The translations under genes were made by a program, and so were the position numbers. The notes under the pieces were generated by a model. That model was not told the DNA's origin, made no database searches, and saw only the letters and a program-made list of their open reading frames with translations. A stretch of 64,000 nt of DNA from Diadema setosum (lineage: Eukaryota > Echinodermata > Echinoidea > Diadematoida > Diadematidae), in the NCBI RefSeq assembly GCF_964275005.1, contig NC_092701.1:5252715-5316714 (forward strand). The letters run 5' to 3'. Positions 34,333-49,300 of this stretch are shown one piece after another (within the stretch, counting starts at the first letter, position 1; every line of letters begins with the position of its first letter).

Positions 34333-37300
34333 CATCTTACGGAGCTGATTGTTACCGCTGTTCATTTTCAAAAGTATAGGCAAACATCCGACTTTTTTTA
34401 GTGGCCCGATCGGGCCACCAAAATCTTAATTTCTGAAATTTTAGGGGCCCGACGTGTGTTTTTGGTGGCCCGGGCCACCGTTAGTGTCGAGCCCTATGAC
34501 GTTGAACATTTTTTTAATGCTTTTGATGATGATAATGATAGATCGAGGGCGCTTGTGATAATGATGAAGACGAGGTGTTACGATAATGACAGTGATATAT
34601 TCGGCCCCTATACAGCGTGCAAATGCGGACGAAACTTCCACGCAGAGCAGTGGCAAACTGAAAGTCTCTTGCGATTTCTCTTTCAGATATAGAACCTTGT
34701 TGATAAAACAGCCTACAGACAGAACAATTTCCGTAGTTTAAATCATGAAGCTTTTAAAACGCTGATATGGATATTCTCTTAAAGAAAATTATAATCTGCT
34801 CAAGAATCAGAAGTGCTAAGAAGTTGCCGCTCATTTCATCCAATCATTAAACTTTTATCGAGCGGGATATCGTGAACTATGTCATAATTATGTACAGTAT
34901 AATACGCAGGGCGAGTGATTGTGTCTTGGCCCGTTCAAAATATGACGGAGTATTGTTACAAACAACATATTATACGACATAATATACTGCACGCGGAAAT
35001 AACTAAGCGGCACTTGTTAGTGATTATAGCAACATTCCGTATCATTAACAGCAATATTACGATTCAGTGCAAGGTAAATTATCGTAATTACGGCATCATG
35101 AATTCCGTTATCAACAATAATGCAATTCTGACCTTAACAAAATTTGATAGAATTAATACGGGATAATCTTCATGTATATTATTCTTTGTGGATAGATCAG
35201 ATTTTAAGTGCCCATGCATGTCCAGTCAAGTAATTTTCATTCAAGTTGTATTCACGAATTCACAGTTTACGTCGATATAAAACAAATTTTCAATCAGTTG
35301 TAATGAAAACAATACGAGGCAAGAATTTCATTTATTGATATTTTCGAGTAATATAAACATCATAATCATGACAATGCAAAACCCATACGATCTCACGTTT
35401 TACCGAATTGCATGTAATAAACTGCTTACGAGATTAAAGGGAGTTAAATTTTGAACTGTGAAATTACTCTGAATACTACTTCGAGGATTTGGTGATCAAC
35501 AGTAAATAACTGTTAGTCGTTTTCTGACGACGAAGTGTACTATAATGTCCATGTTACCTTACATCGAACCAGGGAGGTGGAAAAGATCCATCTCCAAACC
35601 GACCCATTATATCGGCACAGCTCGGTCATCGTTAGTCATGCATGCGCAGCTCAGCGACTCAATGCCGTTCCACCTTTTGATATCATCATCAAGCACAAAA
35701 GCTTCCAGCCGCAAGGAGTTAATGAATATCCGGGTCATTGTTAAACAACCTACGATAGGGCAGGGAGCACCTTGGCTTTTATGTCAAGAAACAGTTTGTA
35801 TACGTTTGTAATTAAATGCAAACAAAATAGAAAAAAAAAAGAACATCAGGCTTTACAAATCGGGGTTGGCCCCTATAATTATCTATGAACAGTTCTTTTT
35901 ATTAGTGACCCGACTGATGTGACCTCTATGGTAAGAGCTTAATTTAAGAGAGTACCTATGGTAATTGTTACTTATCTACGCGGTTTTTTATTCATATAGC
36001 GTAAGCAACATCTGGCGGAAACTCCATGTAACGATTGCATTATTTTTGCTCTCATTGTAAATACAACAAATTGATGTGAAGAATAATTGTTTACAACAGA
36101 AGCAGCCATAATAGATTTCATACCATGGCTTCACACACCCTGAATAATTCAAGGTTTTCGATGTCTATTTCTAATGCTGCAACAATTCGTGATACTAGAA
36201 TTTAGCTGTTAAAGGGATGGTACAGTATTGGTGGAGATGAGAATTGGGCTTTTAACTTTTTGCGAGATACCAAGAAAACACTTAAGATATAGTACAGAGC
36301 ATACTATTTTAAGAGGAATTCAAAGTTTATTTGATGAAAATCGGGTTGGGAATAACTGAAATATCCCAAAACAAAGTAAAACAAAGCAATCGTAATAAAG
36401 CATGGGTCCCACACTTTATTAGAATCGCTCTTTTTTGGATATCTCAGCCATTTCAAAACCAATTTTCATTGAATAAACGTTGAATTCCTCTTCGAATGAC
36501 ATGTTCTTTCATACTTCATAAGAGGTTTCTCATTATCTCACCAAAAAATTGTTAGAAATCTGAAATTAGGTCTCAACCAAAACTGTACCATCCCTTTAAA
36601 TATTCAGTAAGTAAGTACATGTACTTGTACCTCTTTGTGTCCACTTTTCCCCCTCAGGGTCGCCGGCAATGCCGCCTACATCTTTGGCACGCTGGCTGAG
36701 GATGATATTGGGCAGGTGCGGGTGATGTCTCTGATCAACGGCCCTTCGCCGCACGCCATCCTGGCTAACCTCTTCAAGATGCTGGATTACAACGACACGG
36801 AGTGCGTCATGAACGCCGCGGGGACCATGGGAACACTGGTAAGGTCACATGATGAGAGCTACGGACTGTTTATAGGTTTAATGGTAATTTGGTATATTAT
36901 GGACACGTTATGTATCCGGTCTTTTGGTAAAATGTAAATTGTTGTCATTTAAAATTTATGCCTGTGCTTAGAAAAAAATACCTCATAAAAGAATTAAGAT
37001 ATAATATGCTTGAGAGTTTCAGTTTCTATTAACGTACAAGGTTCAGACCAAAATTTATGACCCAAGCCTCTGTCACTAAAAATAGTTGACATTATACCAC
37101 AATCTCATGCTATTTATATATTGCAAAGATACATGTTGGCAACAATCCATACCCTCCTTGTTGCTGTTGCGATGTTGGTTTTGTTTTTGAATAACTGTCT
37201 CATTTAGTTTGAATATTTGACACCTTGAGATTATACTTTATGGACTAGATATGTATACAGTCTTTTGGTAAAATGGAAACTGTTGAGTGTCATTTAAGCT

Positions 37301-40300
37301 TTACGCCCATGCTTGAAAAACCTCATAAGAAGGAACATGTGCTGAAAGATCAGTTTCTGTGAACATGCAAGGTTCAGACCAAAATTTACATGTATGACCA
37401 AGTCTCTTCCGCTGAAATAGTCGACATTATACCGTCTGTTGAGAATGAGAAGGGCATTTGTCTCGAACACTATGGGTTTTGTGACAACTTAACGCCCTTA
37501 TCATTCTCAACCGACGATACCATCTGTATGCTACACGTTGTATTGCAAAGATACATTATGCAGCCATCTGTTGTGTATATCCTTGTTGCTATTCTGATGT
37601 TGGTTTTGTTTTATAGTGACTGCTTCATTTACTTTGAATATTTGACACCTTGACATTATATTCTTCAGTAAGTCTTTCGAATAAAGCATTACTTTTGTTG
37701 CTGAGTTTTCGAATGTTGGTAATTACATTCATGACATGGATAGCCATTGAGAAAACCCCCCCCCCCCAAAAAAAAAAAAAAAAAATATAGCTGCTTTTCT
37801 CTCATATAACATTGGCTGTAGTGCATCTCCAACTGTAATTCAATCAGCACTCAGAATATGTAAGAGGAAAGAATGCCTACAAAGAGTACAGCTTATACAT
37901 TGGTCAGAATGTTCTGTTTTATTGTCGCTGTGTGTCCGTATGATCAGTTGTGTGGTTTTATAAATTTGTTCTGTCTGTATACTGAATTTGATGTAGTATG
38001 TGCATTTGACTGGATATCCTCTCTGCAGGCTGAGAGCAAGGATGGGAGAGAATGGATGCTGAGGGAATCCTGCTTGGACCCACTGCTGAAAAAGATCACC
38101 ACTCTCCTCTCCTCCACCAACATGTGGACGGCCAGCAATGCTGCCCTGGTCCTGGCCAGGTGAGTCAGGATGTGGTGACAGATCAGGCATGAGTACTGTA
38201 AAATGAGGAATGTTCACATGCATTTTAATTTCGCGAATTTCATGAGTGCCAAGCTTCGAGAAAATAAAATGCATGTGAAAGCTCTTGTTTACACTACACT
38301 ATTTGAATTGAATGCCAGTGGCAATTCACGAAAATTTCATGCCACGAAAAAGGCCGTTGGCTTCAATTCACTGTACCTGTCAAACATAAAATAAGAAACA
38401 TCAATGTTTGCAAGCATCAACACCAGGGGCAGATCCAGGAATTCTGTAAAGGGGAGGTGCCTTTACAAAATCATGGGGGGGGGGGGGGGAGGGGGTGGGC
38501 TACACGCACCCCCTCATTTTTTTTCCCCTTTTCATTTCTTTTATTTTAACAAGAAATAAAGAGGGGGCGCCACACCCGGTGCGCATCCCTCTGGATCCGC
38601 CACTGAAAACTCTGAACTTGTTTGCAGTATTTGGCATCAGGAATTTAGCCTGCACCTGCACATTCCATAGACTAATATGCGAACGCTGCAAAATGAATAT
38701 GTGCTCAAAAGAAAAATGTAGAACATGAATGGCCATCAGAAGAAAAAAAAATCACAATGTTAAATTTGGCATAGTCTTTTGCATGACATGCACCAGATGA
38801 GGCATCACATCTAAATTTACTACAGTTCTGTATGCCCCCCCCCCCCATGCTTTGCAATTGAGGGCTTCATTTATTTTCCCCCCTGTTTTTCATAATACCA
38901 GATGGTGCTTTGTCAGCTGTCATGGAGGTGTTTGCACTCTCTGAGGCATGTCACTGCAATGTCTCGCCATTGAATACCACTTCCTTGTTATGCTCTGTGG
39001 AGTTGCGTTACCAGCTATGGCATTGTTAGCACCCGCACCCGTAGCAACACGACGCTTATAGAGAGGACTACTTCCCTTTGCTCTGCTGAATGTAACGGGC
39101 ATCAAAGTTGACATACTTAATCGTGTATTGTGAGCAGTGACGAAGTGATAGATTTGTAGTTAACAGTTTTAACATCATAGGTTTTTACCCCCTCCCTCTT
39201 CTCTCTCGTCTCCAGGATATCGATCTCGGAGGAGGGATGCAAGCGACTCCTCGGCCACATCAATTCCCTCCAGATCCTCACCTGTCTCATCGACTCACTC
39301 GGCATGGACGAAGCAGGTATGGTGTTGTTTTCTGCATCATCAGTCCACAGTTGTACTGAAGAAATGTACTAGGGTTTTGTAGGGTTTCCCCATGGGAAGA
39401 GGGGTGAATGTAGCCCTTATTGCAGCTAATTGACAAATTGCCCTACATCGATGTAAATAAGTAACTAACTTGATCACTGTTTTAGTAGTAGCCATGACAA
39501 AAGAAATCATGCGCATGCATACTTGAGCAGGATTCAAACCTACAACCTCCTTTAATCCAGACAGTCATCTTATTCATTAGACCACCGAGCTTCCGCCTGA
39601 CAGCCAGTGCTGGTTCTAATCCTTATCGCATGCAGTATAATTACTGCATAATTATTCAAATTCATGAAATTCTTCCCTTGAGCAGTAGACTTGGATCAAT
39701 CCCAGATCGGTGCGTGTTCTCCCTCAACTTCAGTTTTTGACATATCATTTGTACGCAAGTGTATTGCAAGTGTGTACTCTAGTACCCAGTGGCCTGTAAA
39801 ATCTCTTTGGTTGCAATAAAAACAACTTGGTGGAAGAATTTCTGATCGTGAATGTGATTGCAGCTAGCCCTTGTACATGAGCATGTACAAAATGTAGTTT
39901 CACTACTGTAGTAAGAGAAATACTGGATGTCTCTGAAATATTTCAATGTTTAGACATAGGGAGCATCATGAGTACAGCCTTATAGCTAGAGATGAGCTGA
40001 CAGAATATGCCATTTTATCTGATTAATTGCTGTAATCAGGTTTCCACATCGTCATGCGGTGACAAGTACACGGTTGCAATGTGTGTCATAGCCCATAACA
40101 GCTGTGTGTTGTCCAGAGCATATCAGCTAACACTGAATATGTAAGGTATACCGCAATGTATTCATGCAGGGAAAATTGTGAATGCTGCCCTTGCCGTAAT
40201 GTTGATGCAAGAAGCACGTTGTCATAGATACAATAGCCACAGCAACCTTTCGTATAGATTAGACTTTTGGTCAGATTACAAAAAAAAAATAAATAATAAA

Positions 40301-43300
40301 AATAAGAGAGACGTGTATGATGCCATTATGTGCTCTGATTCACACAGAGATATGCAAAGATGTAGCCTGTTCAGATGACAGGGGTACACTAAAACACTTA
40401 GTACATTTAATGAGATGTTTTATGTATTCTTTGATATACTGTGTTCACACAGGGAGAGGTATGAACGCAGCCTTTGCCATAGGCCGGCTGTGTGACATAG
40501 AGTCAGGAAGGCACAGGCTTCTCAACCACAGGGACTCGGAGAAAATGGTGAGTGCACACTCTTAGAATTTTAGAAGCGTCTTAAAATGTGAAAATCTAGA
40601 ATAAATTGTATTCACTGCCCTCATGTAGGGTACACAAATAAATCGCTCTGCTTCATTAGAGTCGACACGGGTGCAAGATCAGTGTGTTTATGTGCTGCAC
40701 TATTGCTTCAGTGTCCTTATTTTATTGAAAGTTCTGTGCATGAGATCACAACACATGGATCTTTTGTGACAGAGAAAATGTTTTGTTACCTTTGTCAAGA
40801 AGGGCTTTACTGTAGTCAGCGATGGTTAATGATATCTTTCAAAGATTTTGACCATAGTCATTATTATTATTATTAATAGTTAGGAAACAAAAACACACAC
40901 AGCTATTTAAACTAAACCTGTCGATCGTTCTCCCATCCCACCCCACTACAGCTGAACAGCCTGTGCTGCATGCTGGCCAGCAAGGATTCCGGCTGCGGCA
41001 AGAACGCCTGCTACGCCCTCAGCTGCCTGGCCAGCAGCGACCAGGGCCACAAGAGGCTCCTCCTGCACACCAACTCGGAGCTCATGCTTCACCTCCTGGC
41101 TCAGCAACTGGGCAACGGGGACGGCGAAACGGCCTGGTTCGCCGCCATGTGAGTCTTTCTTGCTGTGAAGCCAGAAATATTCGCAGCATGAAACTTAAGC
41201 GTCTTGGAGCCGACGGCCTTTTGTAGCATGAATTTTTTACAAATTGGCGACTGGCATTAAATGCATTTTGTATAGATACAAACTTTTGCAGATCTTGGCT
41301 TCTCCTGAAATTCGCAAAAGTTTCATGCTCACACAAATTTCTGGCCTTACAGTAATGCTGGGTTCCTACTGTTGTGCAAGCCGCTACACACACCACTTTT
41401 GGTCATTAGTATCTGATCAGGGAATTTTTTGTTCATGTTTGTCACAATTTGCACCACAATTGAAATCGTGGGGTTAATCATGGAGTAGTCTTGGTAATCT
41501 TATCAGATATTATCAGATTTTGTCAGATCCTGAGGTCAGTCATGGTAATTGCATTGATCATAGACAATTTTTAAACCGTCCGAAACTTTTCTACATTCAT
41601 CACGATTGTCATGACAGACCTTAAGATGTGATACGAATACCGCGTTTACTCCATGATTCAGACCACGATTTCGACAGTGGCGCAGGTTGTGGTAGACATA
41701 AACAAAAATTTCATGATCAGCTACTAATGGCAAGTCATGATGTGCATCGCAAGTCACACAGCAGTGTGAACCCAGCATAAGCAGTACATACAGCCATGCA
41801 AAAAAAATGATAATGATAATATTGACATGGGTATGTAGACAAATTCACAAAAGGTCAAATTTCTGAGGTTAACGACCTTCTTTCCATTTATTTCTCAGTG
41901 CTACTTTCTCTTACAGTGCAGCTTTAAAGAAATGTGCCATGGTAATGTTATTGAGTATTGTAAAGGAGAGTTTTGATAAAGGGAAGAATTGGTTCCATTG
42001 AATGTGAATGGTGGAGGGTCAAATCTGATGGTCGAAAGAGACCTTCTGTTTTTGTTTTGTTTTTTGTTTTTGTTTTTTTTCTGGAATGCATATTCCAGTC
42101 CATTTTGTTTAATTGTACAGTACCTTGAGAAATGAATAAGTCAGACTTTGAAGGCAAAGGTCTGTAAATATTGTCAAAATGACATGATTTTCTTGCAGTG
42201 AACAATGCCAGCTGGAAAGCATAAGGGTTTCAGTACCAAAGAAATATATTTTCATCAAAACCCTTCTGTGAGGGAAGTCTATGAAATGGATAAATCTACT
42301 GACTTGCGCACATTTCATTGATCTATTCAAAAGTCTTTGAAGTAATGATCATCAATGTTACCATACCGCCTAATAAAGAACAAAAATAAAACCAACACAA
42401 AGCAAAGCACATTATTGATGGTAAGAGGCACTGTAGCACCAGTGGAATTTGCAACATCTTTTGTTTTTTCTTCTTTTTTTTTCCCCCTCTAGGATAATGG
42501 AAGTGATTGCTGTTCATATTTTCTATACAATGTACATTTCTGAACTGAATGTGGCCAAACTTGAAATGATGAACCAATGATTGTCCCGTGTTGATTTGCA
42601 GGACTCTGAGAACTCTGGCAGGTAAACGACAAGGAGTACTGAGGATGAGAAATCACACAGATGTGGTCCCACTCCTCAAGGTGAGTATCAAGGGTCTTAA
42701 AGGCATAGCTCTATTTTATATCAAAAAGGCTCAGATAACAAGCAACGTGTGTGAGTGTATGTAGTCCAGAACTGGTGTAGCAGCAGCTAGTATCTGCCAG
42801 AATATCTTGTCATCACTAATGATGGTAATTGTAACAGGGATGTATGCCGTTCAGTCTGTCTTACCAAAAGATACAGTGGCATAATCAGGTAATGCTGTGA
42901 AAGTTTAATCTTCTTTCTTTCTTTCTTGCTTTCTTTTTTATTTTACAATGAGTTTGTTGCACTTGGCCAATTTAACTTGTTTATGATGTTTCATTTGCTG
43001 ATGAGAATATATATATATATTTGTTTTAATGAACATAAATATCGCTTTTTTGGGGGGACAGTTTGTTAAGGTAAAGATTTACTTAAAAAAAAAATAGAAA
43101 TAAAACCTGCACAAGAATTCTGTCAGGAACTTATAGAATAGGTGAATGTTTAGCAAGGAATCAGAAAATGCCTTGCAAAATTTTATAGTTGGAATATATT
43201 TGAACATTCATTTGATTTGTCTTGATTTGTTTTACAGGGTCTGCATTTGATTTTTTCTTAATGTAAATTGATGTGCTTAAATTTTATCAAAAATGGCAAT

Positions 43301-46300
43301 GTCATTCATGTAAGTCAGTGTTTTCTACTTTTGATAGTAAGCTGACATTATATCTGTCTAATTCCCTCACCATCCTTTTAATAGCAAACTTCCCTCAAGC
43401 TTGGCCTTAGCAGTGACCTCTTAGAAGAGGTAGACATGACCCTCGAACTCTTGAAGCACCTTGCCAGACTTCAATTTTATCAAAAATGGCAATGTCATTC
43501 ATGTATGTCAGTGTTTTCTACTTTTGATAGTAAGCTGACATTATATCTGTCTAATTCCCTCACCATCCTTTTAATAGCAAACTTCCCTCAAGCCTGGCCT
43601 TAGCAGTGACCTCTTGGAAGAGGTAGACATGACCCTCGAACTCTTGAAGCACCTTGCCAGACCCGAGGCTCCGAGGTTAGAGGTCAAAGGTCCCCATGAG
43701 ATCGAGGTCACGTGGCCAGTTATTGAACTGAAAAGCGGGCTTCCAGTGACGTACAGCCTCTACCGTGGTACGTAGCAAGAGTCACTTGTGCACATGTTTT
43801 CATTGACGTGTTTAACGCCCTGTCAGCAGTTTGGCCATGGTTATTGCTCCAGTTTAGAATAAATTTGTATAGTTTATATACAGGAGGTCAATAATGAAAC
43901 CTATTGAAAGTATCTCAGATATTCCATGCATTGTATGAAGGTTAACTTGGTATTTGATGGTACAAAAGAAATTATAGCAAATCAGTTCAAACTAATTCTT
44001 AGCATTCTCATTGTGAATAGGAAAATCAGTTTTAAGAATATCTTAACTCAATAAGACTAGATAGGTGACAGGATTTACAAAGCCAGGGCGTAGATTTCCA
44101 AGTGAGGCATTGTATTTTCCCAGGTATGAATATTGTGAGAGATCTGATCTCAGTAAGCAATGTGTTAAAAATCCTAATATAGAGAAGGATATCATACATA
44201 ATGTTGTAAAGTAAGGTGTTGACAGCGATGCAATGAAATTTTAAGAGACCGATATAATTTCTAGTTTTTTTGTTTTTTTGTTTTTTATTTATCATCCCTA
44301 CATGCTGATGATTTCAGTTGACTGATTCAATTTGTGTGAAGTCTCAGTTTCAGCCTGAAATTCAGCCGGTTTCTATCATCCTGGAATTTTTTCCTTTTTT
44401 AATCACCAAAATTGGCCTAAGTTTTAGCAGATGATATGGATGTGTTTTCAGTTCCCAGTAAAAAATTTTTTCCTAGCGAGCATATGATGTGATCACACCT
44501 TCATCATTCTTTTTCGCTGTTTGAACTCTATATCACTGGTGCTATCTACAGATGGAAAGAAGATATACAAAGGTGACGAGACAAGTCAACTAGTCTCCAA
44601 TCTCAGACCCTTCACCAAGTACTCCTTCAAGCTGCAAGTTCACACAGAAGGGGACGACAGTCCACACAGCAATGAATCATTTGCCAAGACGCAAGATGCT
44701 CGTAAGTCTGACCTAAAATGCTAATTCTTTAGAGTAACCCTCATCTGTTTTGGTGTATTTTGCGTTATTTTCATTTATTTTATTTTTTTATTTTATTTTT
44801 TTTGTTATGAGTTGTTTCGCACTGTATTTTTGGTATTGTTAGTGAATGAAAGTTAAAGACTGCATTTGAATTTCAGCATGCACAAGTACAATGTATGTAT
44901 AGAAGGCTAAATAATTTGTCGTAACAGGGTGTCGTATGAACAAATTGCAATTAGATGATGATAATGCTGTGTGATTTGACTTTCCCATTGTGTGTTCCCA
45001 AGATGATACTGTGTGCAATGGAAGTTGCAGTGTTCATATTCGTAGGATCATGGCGAATTTTCCTTCTTTTTTTATGCAAACTGTTGATGATAAGAATACT
45101 CACTTAAAATTGTACCCCAAATGGTTGAGTTTAACTGTCACAGAAACCAGGTGCTATGATAAAGAAATAGTTTTGAAACTCAGAAGCCTCTCTAACATTG
45201 CTTTCATTCCATGTGTGTTCCATGTGTGTGTTCCTGTCTCCACAGCTCCTGATGCTCCTGAGGCACTGCGCGTCTTGGGCATGACCATCTCCCAAATCCG
45301 AATAGGATGGGCCCCACCCCAGTACAACAATGGGGGCCTGAAGGGGTACATCGTCTACAACGGCAAGCACCAGGTGGAGACGACCTCTGAACTCAACTCA
45401 ATTCTCAGTGGACTGGCCGCTGGTACAACCTATCAAATCTCTGTGAGTGTCTATGTATTTTTAAACTTACATGCATTTACTTACTACTGTACTAATGTAC
45501 TAGATGATGACCCCCATGGAAATGTTATACTGTGTACAAAATTGTACGCCATAATAGCGAGTCTAATTTTTTTTTTTCACATATCTGGACTACCCAACAA
45601 TTTAGTGAGTGAGTAAATTCATGATTGTGGAGTACAGCAATGGATGGAAAAATGTAGGCATGCATGCCATATTCATGTCATTATCAGAGTTAATATTTTT
45701 GTGTGTTATTACTTTGGGGAATAGCAGCCGACTCGCGAAATTTGTAACAATAAAAACCTATAAAAATATATGGCATATACAGTAATCACTACCTCTGATT
45801 CTTTTGTGCTGTGGCTCTGTTGCTTTGTGTAGTTGACTATTATGACAGTTGAGTAATTTCAGAGCTTTCAGAAAGTACGTAGCAGCTGTATGTGCATGTG
45901 TGGTGCTCTGCATTGGTCTAAAATGTTTATCTTTACCTCCCTTTATGCCATGTTGCTTAGTGATGATGTCTCTGAGTTCAAGTATTGCTCTTCTTGAAGC
46001 AGCAGAAATGCTAATGCTGAGTCTTTGAAATTGTTATTTCCCATGTCAGGTTTGTGCATACAATCACAAAGGCAAGGGACCCAAGGCATCGTTCAGTGCC
46101 ACCACAGAGGAACTGGGTAAGTAGACTGAGAAAATGTGACCTTTGAACCCCACCATCTATGGTGGGACATTACAAGGCAGTCCAACTCACTACATATATG
46201 CTCAGTTTGTGATTGATGTGGAACTTAAAAATGGCTTCTGTAGGGTATCCTTGTATTATGCATATCACCGTTTGCTTTTTCTTTGAGTTTTTGTAATGGT

Positions 46301-49300
46301 TATTGCATTGAGACTTAATTATGCTGTACAACGAAGCAAAGTATTGACATTCACATACTAGCATCACTGAAGTTGTTTTTTTTTTTCTCTAGACAATGTG
46401 ATGTCTTTATTGTTTGATAATGCTTGGAGACAATGACCCATCAAGGGCATTACTTTCTTGTAGTTTGCCTGTCATGACAGATCGTGATGAAAGTCGGGCA
46501 TCATGGATCACCATTATTTTGTAGTTTTACTACTAATGTTGTGATAGACCACTTCATAATTCCACTTTGCACATGAACAGAAAAAGGTCATTTGCACCAA
46601 CAGGCATTTTGGTTTGTAAATTCACCGAGATGAGCATCTGTGATGTGATGATCATCCATGTGCTCCTCATCTTAATGATGCTTGCCAGCACATCCACTTG
46701 ACAGCAAGCCTGGTAGTGGATAATATCGAAAGAAAAATGTTGTGATTGCATTCAATAGAAAACAATGAAATACGTAGATACCTGCTAATTTTCAATGACG
46801 GACTGTTCTGGTCACCTGGTCTATTAAGTTCATACTTTGTTGGAACACAAATTCCATAAATTGTTACATCGGGCAAGCTTATGCATTATGCCACTTTGAA
46901 AACGATGAAGTGCCTAACCAAATGAGAAAAATGAAAGGTCATGTTTACCAATGCGTACATGAGCTAATATCGAACCGGCTTTATTCGAGCGTGATCTAAT
47001 CACTATCACACATGGTAGGTGGATGGACTCTTAAAATTCAACAAAGCGCTAAGACTTCGATTGACATGTGATACTTGCATCAGTATCCTCACTAGTTGCA
47101 CCTGGTTCAACAATTTATGTGGGGATGTAACAATTGGAAATTGTCAGTGTTTACATTTTGTTGGATTTTATATCTTCACCCTCGGCAGGCAAGCATGCAC
47201 CTCGCAAGCTTACTCTCACCTCCAGAGGGCGCAGTCAGATCCACGTCACGTGGGCCCCGCCGGAATTCCCCCTGGGCAGGCTCTACCGCTTCGAGCTGAC
47301 CACCAATGGCAAGGTGGTCTACTCCGGCACTGACCTCAGCTATACGGTCAAGCAGCTGACTCCGAACACGGAATATTCCTTCACGGTAGGTGTGCGAAAG
47401 ATGTGCCCTGAATGGATCCGCGCTAACTCGGGACAACTCGGACCACCCGTCGAAGGTGGGCCGAGTTGTTCCGCTGGTTTGTATCGATAGTGTTTAGTTA
47501 TCGTTCGTCTGTGTTTGTGTTCATTTTGTTTTTATGACATCTTTTCTAACCGTAATTTTGATGGAATTGTGTTCAGTGATTTCTTTAAATGGTATTTCAC
47601 AACTTTTGGGTGGGTATAATGAGGTGAAACTGAGATTTCAGACATTTTGTTTTTTTTTGTGGTTCGCCACAGGCGCAGGTTCATTTTCTGCGCGGTGTAT
47701 GAACTCAGCTCAGTAAGTTTTTGCTCTGGTTTTGTCAGTAAATCTGCGTAAAATGATCACTTTTATTGTTCGTGAAGGTCTATATTTAGTGAACGTGCCC
47801 TGGACTTCGTTGCTCGCTCTGCCAGATTTTTGTAGTTTCCATTGAATTCCTTTCATACAGTTTTGTACATGGCAACAGACACCAGGATGACACATGTTAC
47901 TCTGAGATGAAGCGTCCTTCAACTTAATGATTCTTGCCTTGAGATGATTTTATTTCAACTGATTGACAAATTGCCTCTCATCTACACATAAGCACAGATT
48001 ATTCAGTGTTTGAGCAGTAGGTCAGAGTAGCTATGATAAAAATCACTGGCATACATCCTCTTTATTAGCAGCAGGTAGTAAAAGGGATCAGAACCATCAC
48101 TGGCCATCGGATGGAAGCTTGGTAGTCTAGTGGATATTACGCCTGTTTAGCAATCAGGAGGTCGTGGATTTGAATCCTACCCATTTGTGTATGCCCATGA
48201 TTCTTATCATGGCTGCAACTCAGAAGACTGCATAATCGGTGCTTATTTACGTCGGTGTGGGGCAATTTGCCATTCAGTTGCAATCAAAAACAGCTCGACA
48301 CAAGAATTGTCATACTAAATGAATATGCAATCTTCGCTGCCTTAAAGGATTAGAAGGATTGAATACAGACCAAAAGAATGATAGAAGTTTCATCAAAAGT
48401 TGACGTAAAATGAGTTGTGAAATTTCAAAGTTTTCACCGTTGGTTGCAACCACAAACAGAAATCAAAAGAGGCAATAATGCCATAACCTTACAACTCTCC
48501 CATCGGTTTGTACACATAAATATTGCCAGAAAGTCATGTTCGTGGTAGGGGATTTTGTGATTGCAACCACTCAAAACTTACCCTGTGATAATTCTGCACC
48601 TACACTCAGTCTTTCATGTGCATTCTATGTTTTAACAGGTGAGTGCTGTGACCAGTGAGGGGAAGTGTGAGACTGAGCCTGCCAAGAAGAAGACAGGAAA
48701 GGATGAATGTAAGTTTCAAATGTCATGTGACCGTTCACATGATTATATTTCTCCCCACCTGACTTCTAGATATCATTTGTTACTGTTCTGCATGTTATGA
48801 ATTTAATCCCCATCAAGTATAAGCAGTTTGCAGTATTCAAATTTGATGGATTTTAGTTTCTACCTGAGGAAGAATGTGACTATATGAAAATGCAGCCTGT
48901 TTCTTTTTAATCATGAAGAGTTACATTTCCTGGAGAGGTTGTTGAGATCATTCAATGAATGTTTAGCCATTTCACTGTTAGGAAAAAGTTTGACTGTTTT
49001 TCAAAAATGATTAGGCTGTCAGTTGTCAATTCCAGATGTTCATCTTGAGAGCGTACTTATTTTCTGGCAAGTTTGAAGGCCCCCCCCCCCCGACCTATCA
49101 CTGTAACTCATAGTTTTTATCAGCCGCAGTCACAGTACGGGAACCTACTTGGTATGCTTGGTGTCATACTGTATGTTATATGATGACTAGAGCACAGCTT
49201 GAATCGTTTAAAATTTTCCAGATGAGTTCAAAACACATTTGCGCCTTTGCCTTTTTAGAAACTGCTCAATGCGCAAAGCATGAATATGATTGTTATGGTA

